Source: Plotosus lineatus (lineage: Eukaryota; Chordata; Actinopteri; Siluriformes; Plotosidae). Taken from it: DNA of 64,000 nt. The translations under genes were made by a program, and so were the position numbers. How positions within the stretch are numbered: position 1 is the stretch's first letter; each line of letters begins with the position of its first letter. The stretch covers positions 49,310,580 to 49,374,579 of the forward strand of contig CM045729.1 of the NCBI GenBank assembly GCA_024760905.1, in the 5' to 3' direction. Shown here piece by piece: positions 33,543 through 45,283 of this stretch. Below the pieces are notes generated by a model. That model was not told where the DNA came from and did not search any database. It saw nothing but the letters and a program-made list of their open reading frames with translations.

Positions 33543-34169
33543 AAATGGAGTTTCAATAGAAAGTCTTTGTCCTGTCCTTTTGTTATTTGCTCTACCAAAA
33601 AGTATTGAGCACTCTCCTATGGAAGGATCTACTCAGAAAATCCTCTATATATATATATACACACACACACATGTACACGTCTTCTACTTTTCCTCTTTCC
33701 ATCATCTGAGCCGAACAATGACTCTGATGCTCTGGAGTCGACTTTTGATTCTTTGAACCTTGAACTGATTCACGGGAAGTGTCTCCTCCCCCACGTCCTT
33801 TTGTAAAGAGACGTATTCGGTTGAAAATACGTGTACACTAGTCCTCTTCCTCCTCCATATATTAATAGCTAAAGAAAGGTAAAAATATTGCAAAGACAAA
33901 CTTGTAGAAAGGTCCCGTGTAGTGTACTGTACATACTAATAGTAATTAGTGAGGCTCACTGTCGTGTCTAGGAAACAAAGAGCATCCCACCTGGTCCAGT
34001 CCCACTGACCTGCTCCTCCAGATTTCTATCACAGTTATTGCTGTAAATGATAAAAAGAAAACAGAACATCAGGACATATATAATGGGCATGTGTGCATCA
34101 GAGATTAATTATGAAGCAGTGAATAAGATGACTTTTCCTTATAAATCACATTTTCATCATTTGGATGAC

Positions 34170-34460
34170 CGGTTGTGTATATGTCTTGCATACCTGGCAA
34201 CTTGGTGGCAGCAAGGTACACTAAGGGAAGAAGGCAAGTTGGTGGAGGCAGTGTGGTGCTTAGAAACCATGGGCTTTCATGTAGATGCTGTGTTGACCCC
34301 TATTAACTATTTCAATGATGTTACATGTCAAGTACTGCTTTTCATGATAGTCTCGCATAATGATGGTGGCCCTTTCTCAACAGGATAATGTGACCTGCAA
34401 CACTCTAAAATTTGTTGAGGAAAAGTTTGAAGAACACAACAGGTGGCCCTTTTCAATAAA
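34170..34460 (+). pseudogene. Tc1/mariner-like transposase remnant
   Basis: Around 34370-34440 one frame reads LSQQDNVTCNTLKFVEEKFEEH, resembling the QQDN...H catalytic strand of Tc1/mariner transposases. The rest is too decayed to place. Confidence 0.5.
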
Positions 34461-34464
34461 TGGT

Positions 34465-35036
34465 ACATTCTCAACTTGATTATATCGCAGCCAGCTCTCT
34501 CTTAGTACTTTATTTTCCACTTCAGAGAAAGTACTCCACGTTTGTGGGCTACATAGTGATGCCATGTGAAATTTCTGCGGTGTCATCTTTAGTGTAACAA
34601 CCCGAGAACGTCCTTTTTTATTATTACTGTTCTTACTGGCTCAGATCTGAGTGAGTCAAAATCACAATTTTGGTGTAAATCTGTGACCACAAACCCTAGT
34701 TATGAAATCGCCCACTCATTCTGTGCCCCCTTCTCCCTACATCGATTAAATGTAGACGAATTTAAGATGCTTTCAAACATTACTCATCAGCGTCGTCAAT
34801 CCGCATAATGTTGTTAAAACATGACTGGTCAGTGTCAACATAACATACATAAGTAACCTTGCTGCTGCTGCTTTTTTAATTAAATAATATTTTTGAGGCT
34901 TTTGATCAATTTATTTCAATGCAGTATAACTTTTTTAAATATTTAAACAATTTTCCATGTCTTAGACCTTATTCCATGTTGTCTGCCCTTTTATATATAC
35001 ACATACAGTATGTGTATACATAATACATATAAAATA
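34465..35036 (+). other. Intron, nothing recognised
   Basis: No gene or repeat identified. Confidence 0.5.
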
Positions 35037-35038
35037 TA

Positions 35039-35720
35039 CACTCACTATTCGAGTTACGACGTACACGAGTTACGACTAGCAGATGCCTATTATGAGTTTA
35101 CTGTATATATCCGGCAGCCCAGCATCCCAACATCTTACACTCACAGCATTCTACCACAACACTCAGTGACAAGATAACGTCGCAGTAACATCTCTTTTAT
35201 AGTACAATTTTACATTCATTTACTGTACACTGTTACCATGGTCCCCAAGAGGAAGTCCGATTCATCAGATAGCAATTCTACCAAGAAAGGAAGGAAGGCA
35301 CTGTCATTGGAGATGAAGATGAAAGTGAAAGTGAAATCTTCATCTCTCCCACTCCACACTACAATTTTGAAGGACACGGACCGCCTTAAGGAAGCAGTGA
35401 AAGCAGCAGCCCCAATTAAGTCAACTATCATGACAAAACAGTGTGAAGAACCGATTGCTGAGATGGAAAAGTTGCTATAGACGTGGTTGGAAGATAATAG
35501 GTAAAGAAATGTGAAAGTGATGTTGCGAGCAGTGTAAAGTAAGGCTACAAGTTTATTTTGCATGTTGAAAGAACGTGCAGGTGAAGAATACGCTTCACAT
35601 GAATTCATAGCGAGTGCTGGGTGGTTTCGGTTTCATTGTGTTAAATATCTGACTTATGACCAATCCGACTTACAACTGGTTGAACGAAACCGATCTAGGC
35701 CATAACTCGAATAGTGACTG
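35039..35720 (+). mobile_element. Tigger-type element with truncated transposase start
   Basis: Termini CACTCACTATTCGAG and (complement) CAGTCACTATTCGAG, TA-flanked. The frame 35238-35480 begins MVPKRKSDSSDSNSTKKGRK, the recognisable start of a Tigger/jerky-family protein. It then loses most of the CENP-B helix-turn-helix and continues with a partly matching LKEAVKAAAPIKST segment before a stop. No DDE domain, so nonautonomous. Confidence 0.85.
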
Positions 35721-35722
35721 TA

Positions 35723-36466
35723 CAGTCATCCCTTGAATATCGCGGATAATGTATACCAGACCTGGTCGCGATATTCGAAAAACCGCAAAGTAGGAAAGCC
35801 CCTCCTCCCATTTCTACCATGTTGTCTCATTTCTATATGTTTTCTCGTCTATACAATATCAAGAAGTGTATATTAAACGTTACACAGTTATATGCATATG
35901 TAATTACTATAATGTATTAATATTTAAATAGAATTTATATATAAATACTTTAAGTACTGTACTCACCTCTGACAATACTGTAGCTCTTCTCTACAGTGCA
36001 GGACGTTCACTAACACTATACAGTAAGATCATAAAATCACAATAAATCCCGCGGGAATGTGCGAGGCAACGGCATCACGCGTCTAAGCCAATCAGTTTGT
36101 GAGATTGAGTTGAGTGGGCGGGAGGCAATAGCGTCACGCGTCTAAGCCAATCAGCTTGCGAGATTGAGTTGAGTGGGCGGGAGGCAATAGCGTCACGCGT
36201 CTAAGCCAATCAGCTTGTGGGATTGAGTTGAGTGGGCGGTCCCTGCCTGAACTGGGGAGGAGGGGCACTTCAGACTATTGTTTGGCTATAATGGACGCAG
36301 CCTGCCTTGGGTCCATTGTTGCTTGCAGCTTGCTTTCCGCTTGCTTACATGTGAGATTCCGTGCAAATTTTGAATTTTTTATGAGTTTTTTTATATTTTT
36401 ATTATTAAAATGCCACGATGTACCAAGACCGCGATGCTCAAATCGCAAAGTGGCAAGGGATGACTG
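35723..36466. mobile_element. TA-flanked MITE with a triplicated CCAAT-bearing 59-bp unit
   Basis: Starts CAGTCATCCCTTGAATATCG, ends GCAAGGGATGACTG. It begins at the TA that ends the previous element. Units starting at 36063, 36122 and 36181 each contain GCGTCACGCG (GCATCACGCG in the first) and GCCAATCAG. Confidence 0.85.
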
Positions 36467-36581
36467 TATACACAAAACTCCTGAAACTGTCACATTCCTC
36501 TTATAAGAAGAAACATAATCTATTTGGTTAGTATCCATTGGTTGTACACTACTTGTCACTTTTTTTTTTTTGTTGGGTGTA

Positions 36582-37301
36582 CTATATGTGAGGCGCTCCA
36601 CCAAATGTAGGAGCTTGTCGCACACACTACTTTTGAGAAAATGGCCAAAAAAGTAAAAATGGTCATTTTTTTAATCGAAATTCGGATTTTTGCATAAAAT
36701 ATTAAAACAAATATTCAACTATCACTTGCTCAAGTGTAATCTACTAAAACTCACTAAAAATGTCTTTTTTTTTTTCCATTTTTCTGACGAGTACCCTCAT
36801 AAAACTAGATAAAAACAGTAGCAAACTTCCCGGTTTTCTTTGCAATTATTCACCAAGTTCGGTACAAGACACACTATAATCCATACACCTGAAGAACGGT
36901 CTTGAAGTTGTCTCTCCATTTTGGATACTGTTTTAATATTAAAATGCCGTTTCAGTGAACAAAATAAAGGTTATAAAGACAATATGCACGTAAACAATGC
37001 AGGCTAGTTGCTAAGGAAGATCTGAAACGCGCAGACTGATTGGTGAGCTCGGGCTTGCACATGCGCAGTGCCTGTCACATGTTAACTTCCAGTTTACTTC
37101 CTGACTCTAGTATACCGCATGCGGAACTTATCTCCGACTTTCTCTTCAGTAACAGTAAGCAAGTTTATTTCTAAGATTGTGAATACACATAATTTCTGAA
37201 AAAGGAGACTGAAATGTTATCTGTGATGTCTCGCAGCATTAGTATAGATGTTAAATTCGATGCTGGAATTCGGCTTTGAAGAAGATTCTCTCTCTCTCTG
37301 T

Positions 37302-37333
<32 letters not shown>

Positions 37334-37464
37334 GTGTGCAAACGGTTAAATTAGCAGCATCCAGCTGAACTAGTGCAATTTTAATGGAAGAAAATACAGT
37401 ATATGAGGGGAGTGGGGCAAATGAGTGCAAATGGTACGATAGATGCTGAGCAGTCACCCACCTC

Positions 37465-37529
<65 letters not shown>

Positions 37530-38564
37530 TACCTCAGGTCTGCTGGAATATTAAGAAAGACATGATTCCATTGCAAGTCTGTCAAAGAAAAGCCCATGTG
37601 CTCAGTATTATGTACTTTAGAAACTTAATGAGTATTGTATGAGTATTGGTATTTTTCTCTGCATGCAAAATTAGATTATGGAATTTTTTGAACATTTGAT
37701 TTGTATGTAATCTTGTCTGGACTGGACATGCTGGATCGTGGGTTGTTTAGTTTTGTATGAAAATTGGTCAAGACCTGAAAAATACTTAACTGTTTCATAC
37801 CTTTTACATATGATGATGATGATGCCAGCTGTGTTGATGAAGAAGAGGAATCTATTAATAAAAGTGTGATGACTGGTATTTGTGAAGATGTGATTTTATT
37901 TGCTGAGCAGGATATAGATTAAGATGATGATGCTGAGGGCAGAGTTGATGAAGATTACTTGTATAAAGAAATCAGAGAGTTTTTGTTATATGGTTATCTT
38001 TATATATATAGTTTTCTTAATTTCAGTGTGATTGTTTGAACCTGACAGTTTTTTTTTTCAATCAGTATCATTTGAAGGCATTTGAACCTTTTATATAATG
38101 GTCGAAAAGATACGTACTGAGATATGTTTATTGGAATAAACAGAAATTAAGAAAAAAAAGTTGGTTTTTGTTAATTTTTGGGGCCTACCACGGCGACTGA
38201 TGGGTTTAAAAAGGGCGTGTCAGATTAAAATGAGGATGATTTCTCTTATCATCTCTTCCGAAAACATTTCCTAGACATGTTTTCTAAAAGTTTATATGGC
38301 TGAAGTGCATAAAAATGTTTGGTTGCAAAGGACTAATGATCTTGGAAGAAGGGCAATCTTTGTGCTCATTTTTCTCTAAAACGTCTTTTGAAATTATTAG
38401 TTGAATGCTGACACAAGAAATGGTATAGCTCACTCAGTTTTCATGGTATTGACAAACTTTTTTGCATTTTGCAGCTTTGGGCCTCCTCTATCTGACTGTG
38501 TAAAAAGCTAATTTTTCATTTTTGGACCCAAGAGCCTACTTTCGGTGGAGTGGCTCACATATAG
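36582..38564. mobile_element. Unclassified 2-kb DNA transposon with ~35-bp inverted termini and 4-bp TGTA duplication
   Basis: The left end CTATATGTGAGGCGCTCCAC and the right end in complement CTATATGTGAGCCACTCCAC match over about 35 bp with scattered differences. TGTA precedes (36578-36581) and follows (38565-38568). Internally there are an acidic remnant at 37815-37960 (DDDD and DEEEE stretches), a promoter-like GC-rich patch at 37020-37150 with ATTGG and CATGCGCAG, and (GT)n at 37471-37527. Acidic N-termini occur in piggyBac-like transposases, but the TGTA duplication is not their TTAA. Superfamily unknown. Confidence 0.65.
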
Positions 38565-38569
38565 TGTAT

Positions 38570-40725
38570 AATAATTCACGGTACAGATTTGGACACCACT
38601 TCAATACAGCACTATACAATATAGTAAATTTAGTGCTCTATATAGTTTCAGACACTGGGAAGATATCTTCCCTTATGTTATGTCCAATGTTATGAAACAT
38701 TGTATTGCAAGGTAAAGTGGTGCAATGATGAAGGCTCAGGCCTACCAATCCAAGAATGTGAGTTCACTTTCCCAGTTGGCACATAGTTTGGAAATGTTTA
38801 GCTATAAATAACTCATTTAAAATTCGCCTCCCCATACTATATTTTCTCTAGCTCTGTGCTGGGAAACCTGTTATGGGTGATGTAATGGGTAACGTTATGG
38901 CTTTACTGAGGCTCATGTAATAAATTTTATATTGTGACATATTATTATTTAGACTAAAGCCTTACTAATACCGAGGACCTTGACTTTTTTATTGTAAAGA
39001 CAGGGCATGCTGGTCTGTGGCTTGCTATAGTATGTTTCCTAACTACAGAGGGCAAAGGCAGAATTCATATATGCTCTTCAGTTTTAGCAACAGAGTGTCT
39101 GTTTAAACTTGCTAATTTTAAATGAGTTACCTTCAGCAAAAATGTCCTCCAATAGTACTTGCTGAGCAAATTAATAGTCATGTGCCTTCATCATTACAGC
39201 GCTTCACTCTGCTACACCTTTTTTGGTCTCTTGTAATTTTATGATGCTTATTAGACCACATGACCAATATCTGGACAGGTTAAATGATGCGTTGTATTGA
39301 ATGGGTGTTTCAACATTCAAACCACCATTCCACCAACTTTCACTACGTCATGGTTTAGTTTTAATGCTCAACATGCAGGGAATGCTTTCTTGAATGTCAG
39401 CCTACCAGGTCATGTGTGTAGCATTTTGTCACTGTTCATTTCTGGGATTCTAAAGTAAATAAGATGTACATTAAATGTATATGTTGCACAAACATTCTTT
39501 CCCAGAGAAAAGAAAACAGAAATCATTGAAAGCTCAATCTTTTAATGCCATTCATGTTCATGAAGAATGTGTAAACTTCTGAATGCAACTCTATATATAG
39601 CTCTGCAGTACCCTGTACTAAAAACATTTCTTGTGCAGGTATTTAAAAATGGCAACAGGACTGGGATTACTGCCAGAACATGAGCAACTATTTTTGAGTA
39701 ATTTAGTGTTGTCCCTACTAAATGATGTACCAAAGTCATTATTACTCACAACATAGCCCACAACAATTATCACATACCAGACTTCCTAATTATCTGCAAT
39801 TACAAGATTATATTAAATAGCAGATGAACCGCTTCAGACATTGCTTAAGGAAAATCAGTCTCCCGAACCACATATCAAACCAAGCCTTAGTTGACCACAG
39901 CACACACTTACCAGAGCAAAATACCTACACACTTCTCTAACACCTACAGAAATGGGCTGGGCTGGGTCTCGTGTATAGAAGTGGCCTGACCTCGGGTGGT
40001 TGGGTGCTGGTACACGGGGCACTTCACATGTGAATACATCAACTAACTATGGTTTGATGTGTTCAGCACTCATGCAAGGTTAAGGTGACCTATTTACTTT
40101 AAATTATGCCATAATCTGACTTTTAAAATTACACTTTGGAATGGGATAAAATGAAAGAAATACACTAATGTGGTAAATAAGTATGAGTAAAAGGCAAATA
40201 CTGTATACTGTTTTGATTTGCTTCAAAACTATTTCCTTCAGAAGATGTTTTTCTGACAATTTCTCCCATGTCTGTTAATTCTGCCCTTATATCGTTCAGA
40301 TGAGTTCAATCTCATATGAATACAAAATACAGCCATATTGGCTCCTGGTCATAATTTGCTCTCTTAGTTGGAAGTCCTGCCAGTGCTCCTTCTGGTTGGA
40401 CTTATGATTCTGTCTTATTTTCCATGCCGTGACTGCCTAGTTTCTGCACAGCTGTTTTATAGCTATACTGTATTATGAAGTACCTTCTGGTTGCCCGGCC
40501 ATTTGAATAGTGGAATGGGTTTGTCCTGTTTCATAATCCCTTTCTTTGAGTGTGGACTGTTCATGGAATGACATTTGGCTCATTTTTGCTGGGTCTCTCT
40601 GAGCTGAAGCCAGTTTTTCAGCACACTATGTCTCAGACAGTAGATTTTTAGCTTTACTGCAACTCCTGAGCAGGTGCTGGATTAAGTTCAGTCTTTTTAT
40701 ATGAAATTATAAATAACAGTGATGT
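38570..40725 (+). other. Intron, nothing recognised
   Basis: Over 2 kb with no transposon, microsatellite or coding signal that I can name. Confidence 0.5.
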
Positions 40726-40729
40726 CGCC

Positions 40730-40853
40730 CTCTGATGGCCTGGCGAGTTGTCCAGGGTGTACCCCGCCCTCGCCTAGAGTTGGCTGAGATGGGCACTAGC
40801 CTCCCCGTGACCCTAACTCGGATTCAGTGGTTCAGAAAATGAATGAATGAATC
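40730..40853 (+). mobile_element. Tail B SINE fragment
   Basis: GATGGCCTGGCGAGTTGTCC through GGTTCAGAAAATGAATGAAT. Confidence 0.85.
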
Positions 40854-40854
40854 A

Positions 40855-41935
40855 GTGATGTCCTGGTCGGGAGAATGAAGCTAAATGAGAATAATTGGCC
40901 GTATTTGGTCAAATGTTTTTTATTATCTGAAGAGAAATGAAATTCCGAGTTCATGGAGGGTAATCTGAGTAAATTTAAGAAATACAATGAGCCACACTGA
41001 CAGAATGATGGTCATGCTGTTCTCAACTCTAATGAGGCCGATTTTAATACCCCTGTATGTCTTGGAAAGACTGTGTGGATAAATGAAGCAGCTGGATTTT
41101 AAGAATTTCTGAGAGATATTCGCTTCAGAGTGCATATTTATATCCAGATTTCAATCATGTAAACAATATATTCTTCCATAGGGTTGTCTGGATGTAATAC
41201 TGAGTATCAGTACTGAGGCCGAGACTTATGTACTATCTGAGTTGCTGACTCCATATTAGTTTGGAATTGTTTTCAGGTCTGACATTATCTGCACAGCAAA
41301 AATGTTCTTACTGGCTCTCTGAACCAGGCCTCTGATAATTTGCAGAAATTTGCGACCCGGTCATTCAATGTAAATAATAACGTGCCAGAATTGTGCAGGA
41401 ATATCTTTTGTTTCTAACTTTTGTAACAAATGACTAAACTCGCTTATTTTATCATCGATAATTAGTTATATGATAGAATGTGGTTATTGAGTTTTTAATA
41501 TTGTAATATAGGTGTTTTATACGGGGAATAATACTACAGGTTCAGCTATTGTTATTAAGATTTCTGTGTTTGTGATTGCAGTGTGTTCGGTGGATTAATG
41601 TGTCTGTATTTAGAAGTAATAATTACATAAAGAAACCACCGCACCCATTTGGTAGCCTTTGGTTAGTGAACCATTTAGACACGCAGTAAGAACTAAGGTT
41701 AAGTTAATTGTTAAAGATGGCTCTCATTTCATCCAACTGTCACGATATGGACGTATTGCTGACGTCTTTCTGAATCCTGCACTTTGACCAGTTTGGCCTA
41801 GCTTTTCCAGAATAAAGCTACATTAGTGCTGATCCCAAATGGTGCACTTGTGACCACCTGGTGCTTGTTTGTTTCCACCCATAAAGTTTGCAAGGTGAGT
41901 CCAATTCCTCATTTTGGGCTTCCAGAGTTCAGTTC
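40855..41935 (+). other. Intron, nothing recognised
   Basis: No gene or repeat identified. Confidence 0.5.
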
Positions 41936-41938
41936 AGT

Positions 41939-42257
41939 TCATTTTCTGTAACCGCTTAATCCTAATTAGGGTCGCGGGGAGGCTGGTGCCCATCCCAGCC
42001 GACTCCGGGCGAGGGCAGAGTACACCCTGGACAGCTCGCCAGGCCATCACAGTGCGGAAAAACAGTGATCTTGTCAAAAGTCAGCAATGGTTCTTTGACA
42101 TGCCTCACACCATAGACAGTGAGAGGCAAGGCTGGCCTTTGATAACCCAGTTAGCTGCACTGGGGGACAGTGGCAACCTGTTTGAGAGTGGGACTTGAAC
42201 CCTCAACCTTTGGATCAGCGATCCAGCGCCCTATGCCACTAGGCTACCACTACCCCA
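41939..42257 (-). mobile_element. Chimeric SINE-A2 copy (minus), internally shortened
   Basis: Tail B (CGCTTAATCCTAATTAGGG) to tRNA head (GGGACTTGAACCCTCAACC; CCACTAGGCTACCACTACCCC). The GCCGTCAGCGTG segment is missing. Confidence 0.88.
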
Positions 42258-42984
42258 TGGCTTCCCGAGTGTATTTGCAAAAGCAGCTTCTAGGCACCCT
42301 TTGGAACAGCCTGCATCACAGCAGACTCCGAGGTCTTCCCTGACTCTCCCCAGCTCTCTGTAATACTGATCAAGGATCACAGCGGATGAGAGTCAGATCA
42401 AGCTTGTGTCCTAAAGGGCTTGTTGCTGTAAGTATCATAACAACATGTAATGTAGCACCTGTGCAAAACAGCAAATCTTGTTAAACAACTGGTTAAGCGA
42501 AATGTCATACGTTACATAATCTGTAGCGTACGCGCACCATTGTATGTGGCGCTACTGTTAAATTTGTTATTTAAAGAACAATTATTTATAACTTAATAGA
42601 AAATATTTCAAATTTTGCTCATCATTGTTGAGCAACATGCTTCAAATTTTTTTGCTCATAGCTTGTTGAATCATTCTGTGGGAGCGTTTGCACGAATGAT
42701 GACATGCAAGTTTGTGACGCTCCATCTGTATCTCTGCATGGTGAACCACTGCGAAAATTCCACTCTGAACACAACAGGCAGCAAATGCTAACTTGTAAAA
42801 CTCCCAAGGCCTCAATCACTCACACATCTCAGCCATGTCACCGAAGTGTGAAATTGGAGGAACTGCAGGACTGAGGGTGCCATTTGGGACAGGGCCGTGA
42901 CTATTGTTTCGACCAAGCTGCACTGTTTCTGCACTGCATCCCCTCTCCTCACTTGAAAGGAATTTTACAGCGTCCACTTTAACC
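42258..42984 (+). other. Intron, nothing recognised
   Basis: No gene or repeat identified. Confidence 0.5.
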
Positions 42985-43103
42985 TTTCTTTCTTCCTTTC
43001 GGCTTTTTCCCGTTCTCGGGAGTCGACACAGCGAATCATCTGATTCGCACGTTTGATTTGGCATAGGTTTTTACATCGGATGCCCTTCCTGTCACAACCC
43101 TTT
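42985..43103 (-). mobile_element. SINE-A tail fragment (minus)
   Basis: TTTCTTCCTTTCGGCTTTTT to TGTCACAACCCTTTAG; strongly 5' truncated. Confidence 0.88.
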
Positions 43104-44095
43104 AGCCTATGATTCATAATACTTTTGAATTGGTAGAACTTTCACAGTGGTGCAGTTCAGGTGGGTTCTCAAAAGCAGTTTTGCGTGAAATTAAAGTTCC
43201 AGACAGTTTATTATTATTTTTTCTGACTGCTCAGGAGAGATTTGGTTAAACATATTTAAATACATACAGTGTTCCGAGGACAGGAGCAGGGTGTCCTGCC
43301 AGTGCATTGCATCTCTGTTTTGGTTCCTCTACAGAGAGGAGAAAAGGAAGAAAGTCTGGAGCAGACTAAAATCCCAGACAGCGAGTGTTAAATTGCCAAG
43401 GAGACTCATGAATGTTGGAAAGACGATCTGAGGCTCTGGAGGACATCCAGGTTGTGATTGCTCAATGCTGTCACTGCCTCATTCCTCGGATTCCGAGCGC
43501 TTCCTCTTTTCTTGTGACTCCTTGAACATACTGCGAAAGAAAGAGAGAAAGGGGTAATCAGAGTGGAACAGAGGGAGTACTTGAAGAGGAAAAGCTCCCC
43601 GGCTAAGAACATCTGTGTCCATGCAAACAGGACGGAAGTGATTGGCTCTGCCACACAAGAGCTCTTTTATAATGTGAAGAATAGGGCTATCTAACCGGTG
43701 CTGTAAAAGCCGTTCCAAATATCCCCTGAGATTTTATCTGGTATGTATGATTTTATTCGATGTCGAACATGTTTCCAGCCTAATGAAGGGTTTATATTTA
43801 TAAGTTGTGTACATATCTGATAAAACGGTTAGGACTTCACCATTTGTGAATTTCCAGTGTATCAGTGCTGAGGCAAAAAGTTCTGAATGTTGATCGTTGC
43901 TTGTGTCCATTTTGTAGTTGAATATTAAATACATTGTAAAATTATACTCCACAGTTGGAGTAGGTTTTGCACTGCACACACATCACACCCTGGAGCACTG
44001 ACGCAGTGTTGTCAGTCTTTTCCTAGTGCCTACTTTTCATTCCCAGACGTGCCTCTCCAACTGGTTTGCATGTAAGGACCTTGGTATGCAAGTGG
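43104..44095 (+). other. Intron, no firm feature; one exon-like segment on the minus strand
   Basis: The minus strand at 43530-43479 has a strong acceptor-like context and a short frame (see findings); otherwise nothing recognised. Confidence 0.4.
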
Positions 44096-44098
44096 TTT

Positions 44099-44100
<2 letters not shown>

Positions 44101-44177
<77 letters not shown>
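44101..44177. repeat. (GT)n microsatellite
   Basis: Pure GT repeat of about 77 bp. Confidence 0.97.
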
Positions 44178-44179
<2 letters not shown>

Positions 44180-44968
44180 TCCCATGGGGTAGGGTAAGGT
44201 TGTGTGTGCAGTATACAGCTTGTCATGCAGACTATTAGGTTTCTGCTAGGAAAGGCTGGAAATAGCTACTTTGCCCTCCTATCTGCAAACATAGATGCAT
44301 GCACAGTACATAACGTGTACAATAATTTTAAAACTGCGAATCCTGCTACGAAGCTCAGCGACATGTCTATCCTGTTCACAAAAATTCAATGTCTTGTTTT
44401 GTTTTTTGTTTTTAAAATCTGCCACACATGGAGCTCTTCTATTTTGCTAGAAGTGGAGCTGGATGAGGACGGGTCATAGTAGAGCACGATATTTATCTTC
44501 ATTCAGCAGCGGCCATGTAGAGTTATTTAGTTTGTTAGTCATGAATCAGGGCCCATTTGTAAAGCAGGTACGGTACTTCTCTTTGCTCCATTTAGATTAA
44601 CAGGAAAGGTTATTTTGTCAGAATCGGAGCTGGGTTGTGTTTTATCTTTAGTTTTTAATTTGTAAGTTAGCAAGAATTAACCCTTTACTGGGCATACATT
44701 TTTCCATTTTCTAGCTCTGTGCATGTGAGAATTTTTTTGTGGATTTTTGTGAGATTTAGGGTTACATCATAGATTTGTTAGTGGACAAATTTAAATACAA
44801 GGTAAAATAAAGGGAAATAAAGCCAGATTTATGTCTCTTATCTGAGGCATGCTTTTCAGGTATCCAATGTTTATCCAAGTATGAACACAAATATCTACAA
44901 CCCCCCCCACCCCCACCCCCAAAAAAAAAAAATTGGTGAATTTTCAGTCATATGCACTATATACTGTA

Positions 44969-44970
<2 letters not shown>
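44180..44970 (+). other. Intron, nothing recognised
   Basis: A C-rich then A-rich run at 44900-44930; no gene or transposon identified. Confidence 0.5.
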
Positions 44971-44972
<2 letters not shown>

Positions 44973-45050
<78 letters not shown>

Positions 45051-45060
45051 CACACACACA
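44973..45060. repeat. (GT)n(AT)n(CA)n microsatellite
   Basis: GT repeat, AT repeat, then CA repeat; self-complementary overall. Confidence 0.95.
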
Positions 45061-45061
45061 C

Positions 45062-45220
45062 ATCTTATGCATTATTTTTGACTGTTAAATTGCTGGTATA
45101 AGCGTTTTATAGCGTTGAATATGTATTTATTGATATTATATACACATATACGCGTACATCAGTCAAGGGGGTCACGGGGGATCTCGGTCCCCATTAACCC
45201 CGGAATGTGAGGGATCCCTG
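45062..45220 (+). mobile_element. 3' part of the CAGGGATCCC Tigger-type MITE family
   Basis: Matches 31187-31385 (ATCTTATGCATTATTTTT; TATGTATTTATTGATATTAT; GAGGGATCCCTG) and runs into GT repeats. Confidence 0.8.
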
Positions 45221-45283
45221 TGCGTGTGCGTGTGTATGTACATATGTACAAATACATAATATTTTATTTATTTTTTTTTAATA

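Larger units (their letters stand above)
33334..33650 (+). mobile_element. Penelope-like element terminal palindrome with hammerhead-ribozyme motifs
   Basis: Arms 33334-33440 and 33478-33584 (107 bp each) are exact reverse complements except for one T/C difference, which is a G.U wobble in plus-strand RNA; the loop is 37 bp. Each arm contains a type I hammerhead core. The sequence after the right arm (to about 33650) may be more of the same element. Inverted terminal repeats with hammerheads are a known feature of Penelope-like retroelements; no reverse transcriptase remains here. Confidence 0.8.
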
